64,000 bases of DNA from Shinisaurus crocodilurus (taxonomy: Eukaryota > Chordata > Lepidosauria > Squamata > Shinisauridae): the NCBI GenBank assembly GCA_021292165.1, contig CM037877.1:112305289-112369288 (forward strand). The letters run 5' to 3'. The notes beneath the pieces are model-generated. The model ran no database searches. It was not told the origin of the DNA and saw only the letters and a list, made by a program, of their open reading frames with translations. Positions 27,001 to 39,000 of the stretch are shown piece after piece. Position numbers and translations under genes: made by a program. The stretch's first letter is position 1; every line of letters begins with the position of its first letter.

Positions 27001-30000
27001 AGCTTACGTTTAGGGGACAAAAGTTATGAAGGAAAAGCCGTGGCCGAGAGCAAGAGAGTCACAGTTCTTTGACCTGAATAATACGGTAAGTTGAAAAATG
27101 GGTAGACTGCAAGGTCTTTGTCACACCTAGGAGAGGAAGTAGAAAGCTTCTAGGACTGCCACAGTAGTGCAGCCAGGAGTAGGAGGGACTGCTCCATGGG
27201 AAAAGGTGGACATTTCATGTTCTGAGATGATCTGGAATGGTATGCCACTGTGCCACTCTGTTTAAAAGGTCATGATTACAATCTTAATACAGTAGGCCTG
27301 AAAAATACATCCTTTACGGAACCCAAGAGTCTAACATGTAGCTACTCCTGTTCACGCCTGTGGCTCATGCTGGCTCAGCTTGTCTGAGTGTGGTAAGCTA
27401 AGCAGGGTCAGGCCTGGTTATTACTTGGATGGGAGATCCCTCCTCTACTTTCCTGCATTGAGCAGGGGCTTGGACTCGATGGCCTTGTAGGCTCCTTCCA
27501 ACTCTTATGATCTATGAAATTCAGTAAAATACACAAAAAACTGGCATAACCCAGATGTTTTGCAAAGCTTTTATAGAGGATCTATGAGTGATATGAACAA
27601 CAGAACTGCTGTTCATTGCTAAAATGGGAACGTGTGCAAAGGCAACCTTTTTGAGCCCACAGGCACATTTGACATTTTGAAAAAGTGTCCCGGGCACCAC
27701 CACAAATTGCCATGTGTGGGGTTTAAAATGTTGGAAATGCCCCTCCCCTCTGGATTCTCACTTTACCTGCCTTCTTGAAAAGAGGTGGGGACAAAAGTCC
27801 CTTGCCCCCAAACGGCTGAGTGGGGAGGGCAAGAGAATCCATATCTCTCTATGGACTTGAATAGAGGCAGGGAAAAGCATACCAATAAGGAGATGAAGGG
27901 GCAGCAGAGGTGAGTGGAGGGCGGTGCAGCGCAAGGGGCCTCGCAGGAACCCTGGGGGGGGGGTTGGGGGGGTGCTGCATTGCTGACCCCTGCTTCAAAC
28001 TATTAGCTTGAGTGGTAGATTTCCCTGTTGCTTCTGAGCTAATGGACATCCTGCATGCCTTTAAGACAGCCTTGCACGCAGAAGATCTTTTAATTCTCTA
28101 ATTAAAGATGACAGCCAGGATTTCCTGAGAATCGAGATACAGGTTTAGCATGACATAAGATTTAAGCCTGTCTAATACCCGCTTCCACGCATCCCAGCTC
28201 TTCATTATCCAGCCACCACCATCTAGAAGAAGCACAATGATTCAATTTAAGGCTCGTCTGTTTGCATTCCGCATCTTCTAGTGGGCTGCCAGATGCCCAC
28301 TAGTGTGGAAAGGCTACCCTCTTCCATTTGAACAGACATTGAAAGAAAGAGTAACAGGTAAAGCCCGCTTCCCAGTCTTACGGACAAGGGAGTTAAAATG
28401 TAAAAAAGGGAGGGCCCTTAGCTCAATGGTAAAAGCACGTGCTTCGCACTACAAGTTCAATCCCCTCTATCCTCTCCAGTTAAAGGAACTAAGGGTACAG
28501 GGCTAGGGGAAAACTCCACTAGAGGCCTTGGAATGCCACCTCCAGACTTTGAAGTAGACCAGCTTTCCCCAATCGGGTGCACTCCAGATGTGTTGCACTA
28601 CAACTCCCATCATCCCCAGCCAGCATGGGCTGGAGTACACAATACTAGGCAAGATAGAGTGAGGATCTGGCTCAATATAAGGCATCTATAAATATCTATG
28701 TCTCTGTGTTAATGAGAGCTGAATGTGGGATGTGTGTAAGCAGGATTTTGTACATGGTCTCTTTGGTATGCACACAGTCCAACACATCTGAGAATGTGCA
28801 TGTGCTAGCAGCATATGAAGAGAATGTTATGCGTATTGCCTGGGCAATGTACAAATCTCCAAGTGATGTCAAAAAATGTGAATTCCTCTGACGGACTTCA
28901 TGCATTGCCCGAAGAGAACGTTGCTTAAAAGCCAAACACTTCCATTTCAAAGCAAGAAAAAATAAAGAGCAACCACATTATTGCTTATACCCTTAAACAC
29001 ACACCACCCATCATGTCATATGTCAATACTGGGAACATTTCCCTCACCATTGGCTACAGCAGATTGGGAGTTGTAGGCCAAAACATCTGGAGTGCCACAA
29101 GCTGGCCGCCCCTGGGATAAAGTATGACCACTTTTCCAACTTACATTCATAACCATATAATTGGGCACAGTATGGCAATGTAATTCTTGTAAACACCCAT
29201 AAAGAACTTAAAATTAAGTTAGCAGATACATGCATCCTAAGAGTGTGTGTGTGGAGCATTCACTTTACACACAATCCAAGAGATTCTATTGCATAGAAAC
29301 ATATATGCCAACAGCTTGAGTTGTACACTTTAACATACAGAAAACACTGAACACTTAAAAAAAACATGACCTAATATTGCAAATGTTTACTTCCTGTCAC
29401 TAAAATTGCATGGCTGACTACAGAATATACCGTATTTATATTACTGAAAGTGAGATTTCAGGAACAACACTACAAATTTCACTTCATAAAAGCTATTACA
29501 ACAGTCTTGGCTACTGGGACAAGAGCTGCATAGTACATTCGTATGCTTGCACTCTCATTTGCTTGTGGAGCATTTTGCTTTACGGTATCACGGCTGATAT
29601 CCCTGGCTACCCAACAATATCTGCAGCTTGGGTATTTCCCATTATTCAACAGGAGTTGCACTTTCACGGGACAGAATGGAAAATGGTTCCTTCCGTTTTC
29701 TCTTTTGGATGTCTAGCGCTAGTTGATAGCCCTGTTGTCCTTCAATTGACATGACCACAGACAGACTACTTCTGGAGCACCACTTCTGCACCAAACATGC
29801 ATTACTGTAGCCTTGCTGTAATCACCAACATTGCTCCGAGGAAATGTAGATTCTGAAAAAAATCTTCCGTGTTTTTGTCTGCTCTCTCCCAAGGCTGTTC
29901 ACACTAAGATTCTGTTTAGCAGAATTTCCCCTCAGGTCACATGTAATGGTGCAACCATACGCTTCGTTTGTAGCAGGTTCACCGCCACAAATGGCATGCA

Positions 30001-33000
30001 TTGGCTTGCTGCACTCTGAACACCTATAATTCTAGGTGCAGCCTCCATTTCTTCGCCATTTTCTGTGGTTTTTGAAATCATGTCCTGTTTCTCCTGATTC
30101 TTCTCTCGGTTCAACAATGGTTTCAACCTCAAGCCAAATGTTCACCAAGTTGTCCCTAAACGAGTTGTGGTCTTCGTTCCCACTCTGCAAGAGAGCAATC
30201 CTATGGCTCCTGGGCGAGCATCCCAGGGACCATAGGACTGTCCAGATCCCCCCCCCCCCTTCCAAGGTCAGAGACAGAGCTCCGACCTTAGAAGGGGAAT
30301 TAGAGATCTAGTGCTCTGATATTGGAAGGGGGAGTCGGAGATTTGACCTTCCCCCCCCACCCACCCCCTTGCAACCGGTGCAGAAAGAACCACGCGGACT
30401 GTCCTGTGAGGTTGGAAAAGCAACCTCAGAGGATGAAAGGGGGCATTCCGGTGGGCAGGGAGGGGAGCAGACCAGGGAGGCCAGGATACAAGTTACCCGG
30501 AGCCTCCTCCAGCCTCCTTCCCTCCCCCTCCAAAGCACCCCACCTAGACAGGCAAAAAAACCTGTCTAGCGAAATCTGCAGGGCAGAAGGACAGGGAGGC
30601 AAAGATTGCCTCCGCTGCTCCTCCCACCCTGCACTGGATGATCAGACACCTCTGAGTTTGGGGGCTTCTAATCAAGTGTGCCCTAAATATCTCCCTCAAG
30701 CTGATGCCCTCCTTTCACAATCCTCCAAAAAGCCAAGTAGCTTTTGTTCCAGTGCCTATGGCAGAGTTCCAATGGGATGTTCTGGCTTCCCCTAACAGGC
30801 TTCTGAATAACCAGTCACCTGGTCACAGTGGCAAGTGACCACCACCACTAGGGTTATCAAGCAGGGAAGTTGATTTGTTGCCTTTTAGGTTAAAAGTGAC
30901 ACGTGGGAAGGCAACCTAGTTTAAAAAGAAATGGGGGGGCTAGGAACTTTAATGGACTTCTTCGTAAGACTGTCCTTTAAGGGTGACCCTCCCTGCACCC
31001 CTCTGCTCAAAACCAATAGCATATTTGACATCAGGCTACACACAGGACAAAACTAGTACTGAGGTTATTAACGATGAAGGCTGTGGGCCAGATAAAGTTA
31101 TGCACAGTGTAAGGCGAGAGCCACACATGTAGTCAGAAACATCTGATATATCTACTGCAGCTTCTCTCACTGCTGGGCAGGCAAGCCCTTCCTACCACGG
31201 AGTTCACAGGGGTGTATTTGGAGTTCACTCATCATCATATGTTTATTGCTTTAGCCATAGGCCATTGCAAGTACAAGCAAAACAGCATCCAACAGGAGAA
31301 ATAAGAAAAATATAATGATAAAGAGGAAACATACCTGGCGTTTAAACAACACAATTAAAATATGCTTTAAAAACATTCCCTTTCATAATAGGCCCTGATT
31401 TTACTAAGGTTATCCTCATAATCAAGCTATAAAATGGTAGTAAAAATACTAACATAAGATAGAGTAAAATACACATAGAACTTAAAATGCTCTGGTATAA
31501 AATGGGACTTAAAACTTGTTAGTTCCTAGCAAGGTAACCTTATCAGATCTTTGAATCTCCCTTGCAGTCTACTGCCATCTCGTTCAGAGTTCTTGCTCTG
31601 ATTTTCTTTGCTGCAATCGTGTGACACGTACTCCTGCTTATCAGAAAGTAAGTGGATTATTATATTCTGGACTGGCCATCCACTGCATTGTGACACAAGA
31701 TAAGACAGGAAACGTTCTCTAGGATGAGTATACAATGGGCAGCACAATAAATAATGTACTAGATCCTCCACACAACCATTTCCACAAATACAGAATCTCT
31801 GATCTGCAGGAATGTGGATGTACCTGCCGTCCAGATAAGCTGAAGGAATTTGTTGAAATCTTAGCTCTGTAAAGGCCTTCCTCAAGAGTGGATAAGTAAT
31901 AGTTTTTAAATACCTTGGGAGCTGATGGTCTTTTTTAATTACAGCAAACCATTGTGAGGAACGATTGTTATTGATAATCTCCCTGTCAAGGTGAAGATGG
32001 GATTTTCCTATTTCTTGGTTTATCCTGGACTGAAATCCAGATGTAGCTGCAAAATCTATAGTGATTGAATATATGATCATTCTTTGCTAACATATCTTCA
32101 CCCATCCCCTTGTCTAAGTTGTTCGTACCAGCATTTCTTGGGGAGTCTAGAGTCATCCATTTCGTTCAGTCTGCACCAGTATCGTATCATACTTTTGTTG
32201 ACTTTAGATTCGATAGAGGGCAGACCAGACTCTGCTCTTAACAGGGCTGCTGGTGTGCCTGGGGATAGACCAAGTATTTTCCTTATAAAGCCATTCTGGA
32301 GTGTTTCCAGTGAAGCAAAGTTTCCTTCACCCCAAATCTCAGCTCCATAGCATATTTGAGCAATTGCTTTCCCGGCAAATATTTTTAGGACGGGTTCTAC
32401 TAATTGGCCACCCTTGGAGAAGAAATTTTTTAAAATCTGTTGTATGGACCTAGATACCGTCAATCTGATTGCATCATAATGTATTTTCCAATTAATTCTT
32501 TCATTGAAGTGGATACCCAGATATTTAAATGAACTGCATTGCTCAATAGGATGACCATCCATTGTCCATTTATGCTTTTTTACATCCTTTCCTAAAAACC
32601 ACTACCTTGGTTTTGGAGTAGTTAATACTAAGCTGCTCATTTCTACAAAAAGCACTGAACTTAACTAACATTCGTCTCAAGCCTATTTGGTTGAGTGACA
32701 GGAGAACTACATCATCTGCATACATCAGGATTGGGACCTTACTTGAATCAAGAGTAGGGGGGAAGAAAAGTGGAGATTCCATTTCCTGTACTACATTATT
32801 GACAAAGAAATTAAATAAAAAGGGAGCCAATATACAACCCTGGCGGAATGCAGAAGCTAAGATATGGACAGTTGCCAACCCATTTTTTTTAAAAAAGGGC
32901 AACTCTGGATGGAAGAACAGAAATAATTTCTAGAGGTTAGACTTAGCAATCCCCGTTATACTTCCTTTCTTTTTTTTTTTGCCTGAGAACAGTGAGAATA

Positions 33001-36000
33001 GAATTTGTATCCAATTCCTCATATTCTATAAAGAAAAGGATTTTTTTTCCACATGTAGAAATCTAACCTTTTGTGAAGTACCACTTACTTAAGTATACAA
33101 CAACTATGCAGAAGGCAATCCATGCCAAACCCAAAAGTGTTTAGCAATCCATACTGTTGAACGTACAGATAAGACAGTTGGAAAAGGTGGAAGCGTGACC
33201 CCTTTGGTCAACACCATTTCTCCGTTATGAGATTCCTAGTGCAAGAATCCGCCGAGGCCAAGAGTTCACAGCAAGCCCACTAGATCTCACCCACAGGCCA
33301 TATGTGATAATTTTAGAAAGATTCTCTGAATCTTAACCGAAGGTGTGGAGTGGATGCTATTTTTGTGCTGTTAAGGCTGCAAGAGAGATCGCTTCCTGAT
33401 TCCACAAACAGCTATTTATAGGTTTAATCAGGAGAGAAGCTTGAACAACAAACATGTGCGTACTTCCTCTAGCAGTTCAGAGTTATTACACGATTAGGGC
33501 TATTTTACACATTTTGTTAATATCCACACAAGCAATTATTCAGCAAGAGCTTTTCTATGCTAGGTGGTACAGACACTGCATTCCAACCCATAGAAATTGG
33601 CCCCACATACAAGAGGAGTCTAGTAAGTCAGGAAGGCAAAGGGGGAAAGTCTAAGTAGTTCGATCCAGGCCTCTCAGCGCCCCAAGGAGAATAGACACAT
33701 GTACATGGCAAAAAGCAATGCAAGTATGGTCCAGTGGCTCCATTCTTTTTGAACGAGCAAAGAAAATGCACTTCCTTGTCATAGACTAAAATGAGATCGC
33801 CTCCATGTGCAGGCCAGATCAGAACTATGGAGAGTGCATTAAATTCATTGAGTTCCTGCCAATTTGATCAAAAGTAAGGATACATATCATAATCACCACA
33901 GATGTCTGCACTCAATTCTTCCACACTTATTTTACTTTTAGCATCCTGTTGCCCTCCAGAAACTTTGGCCTAGAACTCCCATGATCCTTCACCATTAGCT
34001 ATGCTTGCTAGGGCTGATGGAAGACGTGGCCCTCCAGAAGTTTTGGCCTACAAGCTGCCCACCTCCATTTTAGAATGAAATAGAACGGTGACTGTCAGAG
34101 GAATTTAAAATGCGGCATAAACAAACATATTTCTACAGCTGGTTTGTGTTTTTGTGTTTCACATTTAGGATTCCAGAGATCTAAAACAGAACTTCCTATT
34201 TCTATATCTCCACTGTCCTGGTATTTTTCAAATTTAAGTGAGCTATCTTCCAAAAAGCACAACTAATCATTGTATCACTTGTGCTCAAGTATTGGATTTC
34301 TAATGTAAACTATGTTAGTCCGTATGCATGCACAAGAGGGAGGTAACAGCAGGTCTGGGGGAAGCCCAAAGTTTGAAGAAGTACACAAGAAAGAAAGAAA
34401 GAAAGAAAGAAAGACCTTCAAGGAAAAAAAAACCCTTGGGAGGAACATCCCAAGCATAGCCAATGAGGACTGGGCATGCCCAGTAGCCATGGAATGCTAA
34501 TTGAGGGGGAGGGTGGATGGAAAATGAGGGGAAATGGAATGGAATATTTATTTATTTATTTATTATATTTATACCCCGCCTTTTTTCCTGCAAGGAACCC
34601 AAGGCAGCTTACATAATCCTCCTCCTCCTCTCCACTTTATCCTCACAACAACCCTGTGAGGTAGGTTAGGCTGAGAGGCAGTGACTGGCCCAAAGTCACC
34701 CAGTGAGTTTCATGGCCGAGCGGGGGCTAGAACCTGGATCTCCCGAGTCCCAGTCCAACACTCTCACCACTACGCCACACTGGAAGAGGGCAAGGTTCCA
34801 GCCAGGCACGAACAGGAGCACTCCACATTACAACATTTTGTTGCAGGTTCCACTTGTAATCTATTATCGTTAAGAGCTTGTCTCGCTTGCTTTATTTGAA
34901 ACTGAACAAGGTGGCGGCAGGCTAACCTGCGCTGTAAAGAAGAAAACTAATGAGATTAGCTCCTAGTTAAAGTATAGGTAATCTATAAATATCGGACCAT
35001 ACAAGATGTTGTTACTAAGTACAACACTAGATATAAGTGGGTAAGGATGGCAGCTATCTGTACGGAGAGTGTTAAAAAATAAACAAGCCAAAATGGTTCT
35101 ATCATCCTACAGGCTGAGATGAACTTTCATTGCTAAGTGCCAATTTTATATCACTACAAGACATACCACTACAGGACTCTTTAAAGGCAGGGATGGCCAA
35201 ACAGGGTTTAACAGTGGGACCGATGCATCCCTGAAGGAATTTGATCTGCCTTCCCACACTAGTGGCCCTACAAAAATGTTACATCCAAGTGTAGTATACG
35301 GTTTCCCACGGTTCCACTCTTAAAGGGAAATGTATCCAAGTTGTAAGGAAGAGAAACACTCTTATGTTTTTAATATTACATCTCTTTTCGATTGTGTATG
35401 CCATGCCTTAGCTATGCCTGAGCACATGCACTCTGTAACCGTGAAGGCTCCTCGTATGCATTTAGGTGACACCAGCTTCTTATATGGCCTGACCAACTCT
35501 GAGACAGGTAGTTTGTATAGCAAAATAGACGTTTAGTCTCCAGATCATTGTGGACAACAGAGTGACCCCAGAGGACACAGAAGCTGGCAATCTCTGCTTT
35601 AAAGGTATTTCTTTTTCTTTTTGGGGGGGGGGGGGAGGTCATTTTGAAACGCAATGTAGTGGTGAGAGCCAGTGTGGTGTAGTGGTGAGAGTGTTGGACT
35701 GGGACTCTGGAGATCCGAGTACTAGTCCCCACTCGACAAAGAAGCTCACTGGGTGACTTTGGGCCAGTCACTGACTCTCGGCCTAACCAACTTCACAGGG
35801 TTGTTGTGAGGATAAAATGGAGACAGAGAACTTTGTAAGCCATCTTGGATTCCTTGTGAAGAGGATAAAAGGCGGGATATAAATGTAATAATAATGATGT
35901 CGATGATGATGATGTCCTGTGTTTCCAACTCAACCCCCTTCTCACAAAAAATAACTCTGAAGATAAAAGCTGCTACATTTGCAAAATGTTAGCCACATTA

Positions 36001-39000
36001 CAGCGGAAACAATAAGCATACATCTGTAATACAAAGCTTGTTAAAATAGCAACACCGTCAAGTTTATCCTTTAGACACTAATCCACCTTGACTAATCTGA
36101 GTGGAGCATGTCACTCAACAGGCCATGTGATGTGCAGGGTGGGGGGAAGGGGGAGGAAGGAAACCACGTCAAACATGCACTTACCTAAATTAAGGAAGTC
36201 TGTGCTAGAGGAAGGAGGTGGCGCACTGTGTGCGGAAGGAAACAGACCAGATACAGGTGGAGCATTTGGACTAAGGAAGTCGTCAAAGAGATCGGGGCCA
36301 GTAAGAGTTGGATTGTTGGGGTTGACTGTGAACGGGTCAAACGGGTCAGCTAAAGACAAAAAGCAACATGGTTTGGTTTTACTTGAGATGCTTCCAGAAA
36401 TAAGTCACAGACAAAAGCGAGATTCTGCTCCCACGAGTATGGCTGGTGTGAGGAAGTATCACAGGCACAGCAGGATACCTTCTTTCTAGCATGCTGTCAG
36501 GCACTCTGCCATGCTTCCTGACATGAGGGCTTAGATCAGCCTTCCCCAACCCTGGGCCCTCCAGATGGGTTGGACTAGCACTCCCATAATCCCCCAGTCA
36601 GATATGGGTTGGGGAAGGCTGGCTAAGATGCTCTTACATAACACAAGGATTTCTGCTCATCAACAGGGAAAACAATGATCTTCTGAGATAATTCCTCAGA
36701 TGCTCATGTGTGCATTCAGCCTGCTAAGCCGCTTGGCTCCCTACAAGGAAAAACCTGCAGCCCCTAAAACATCAGTCAGCCAGGCCAGACCAGTTCATCA
36801 CTCGACCAAGGAAAATCAAGTTACCAATGGAAATTACAACGGAAAGGAGTCAGCAGCAAGGAAGCTGACAGGTTCCCCTCGCAAAAAGTAACCAAAGGGA
36901 ATTAGTTGCCCAAGGAGTAACATAAAAGCTGTACTGTACCAGTCTGAATAGAAGGCATTGCTGATTTTTTTTTTCCCCCCCGGAAGGATGGGGAAAAGGC
37001 CAATGGAAGAAGTGGAAGGATGCAGAAAGGCAGTCTCCAGCCGGAAGGTCTTTCCCTGACCACTGTCGAGCAGCAGCTAATTGGAGCCGCTCAGGGGACT
37101 GTATTTATACTCAGCAGGGAGTGGCACGCAACAGCCAGCAGGGAGCTTGGCTGACACTCTACCTTGTGACCGCTGCACTCAAAGGTCAAGATCCTTTAAG
37201 AGCCAAGCCCGTCCCAGAACTCTCACTCTTAGAAGCGAAGCGGCAGCACAGTCAGCCGGGAACAGCGTTGCAGAAGGGAAGGTGCCCGTTTCAGAAACAC
37301 AGACACGCACCCCCATTATCGCCAATGCAAGTGGATATTTAGCCCACCCCCAGCACACCACCCCCAGTTTTCATCACACATCAGTAGAGTCTAATAATGA
37401 ACAAGCAAGTTTTCAGAACCAGCTGAGGCTCCGCCGCATACAATCTGGCATCTGTAAGCACCCAAAACAATCACAGCACTGTTAACATTCATATGATGTC
37501 AAGATATATTAAACAAGCATCCGAATCGTATCTTTTCCAAATGCATACTTTTCGCCTCATGCGGGACTGGGGGAGCAGGTTGTCAGACAACAAAAAGCAC
37601 GCTACTCTCGCCTTCTACAAACTCCATCAGTTCATGAAAGATCCAAATGTTAAACTGCATTTCCAGCCATTGGGTATAATGCGGTATCTTGCATTACACC
37701 ATAATGATGCATCTTGCTTAAGCAGAGAAAACTTACATGGCCTCTACAACGGAATACACCTTGTATTAGTTCCACTTCAAGATCACCACTTTGAATTTAA
37801 AATCCAATTTTCCTGGTTGCTCCCAGTGCACAACCACTAGCCAGTTGTCTCAACAAATTTTCAGTGTGGTTACAATGAATCATTCGGAATCCAGAAAGCA
37901 GACCAGCTTTACCAGTTGGCCAACAGCAAAATGGTGGGTCAGGACCCATCAGTGGGTTATGGGAGCTTTTGTGAGTAGGGCTACCAGGCTGCTGGCATTT
38001 TCCTGAAACATCCCACTGTAGTCAGCGGGGTTTCCCATCCAGGCCAGGGGGGCTCCAGACAGATTGATGAGATCCAAACAAGTGGCCTAATTCTGTCGGA
38101 GGCTTCCTAGCAAAAAGTACATCCCAGCTTTGTAATCATTTTCCACTACAGTTAGCTTAGAGCCTTCTGGATGGGTTGGACTACATTTCCCATCAGCCCC
38201 AGACAGCACAGCCAATGGCTTTGCTGAGTGGGGATGATGAAAGTTGTAGTCCATCACATCTGGAGGGCGCCAGGCTGGGGAAGGCTTGTTCAGAGAAATT
38301 ATGTGGCAAAGCTCTACAGATTTAGACAACTTTAAGCCTTCTATGCAGAAATCAGAGGAGGTTTGGGGCTCACAAGCACCCATTACTGTGTGGAGAAGGC
38401 AACAGTCGATACAGGTCACATGACATTTTACTGGTACATGAAATCACCCTGATGCTTTCTGTCTGTCCCCTCCCCTTTCCATTCGGGGACAGATCATGGG
38501 ATCAGCAAACTCTAACATACAGAGAAACATTTACAACGGAGACCAGTGTGAACATTGCCTTCCACGTGTACGGGAAAAGGATGGGGAGAAAGGCAAGCGT
38601 GAGCCCAAGACTCCCTCCCACTGCCATCGCACTAAATCCGATTTCCTGAAAAATGAGGACTATATTAGCCTGCCAAAAACAGCACTGCACAGGGTGCTGA
38701 CAAATAAGCCGTTACTCATTTTGAAGGTGAGTATGCTGGAGTCAGAAACCAACCCGGTGCTACTGTTGGTTATTATATGCATGCATCTCTTTTAAAATTA
38801 GCAGTTAAACTGAAGAGAGGCCATGAGGCTCTCGCCTTGTCCATAAGGCAGGGGAACAGGGACCCAGAATCCACGAAGCTCCTGATCAGCTAAGCCAAAT
38901 GGGTGTCATAGCTCTCAGACAGTCTCCATTTTCTTCCCTCCCCACTACATACACAAACACATTTTCTATTTTGCTGCAACTACAACATGCCCTTTAAAAA

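Larger units (their letters stand above)
23505..36184 (-). other. Largest GAK intron (12.7 kb)
   Basis: No exons are seen. It contains a TG microsatellite, a hAT-like MITE (26195-26453), a 5S-derived SINE (27345), a tRNA-type SINE with an inserted palindrome (28411), a decayed LINE (31526-32902) and an inverted pair of tRNA-SINEs (34548, 35668). The remainder appears to be unique AT-rich intron. Confidence 0.6.

Noticed and set aside
27345..27440. Functional 5S rRNA gene
   Set aside because: The 5' part of 5S is missing or diverged and a LINE-type tail follows.
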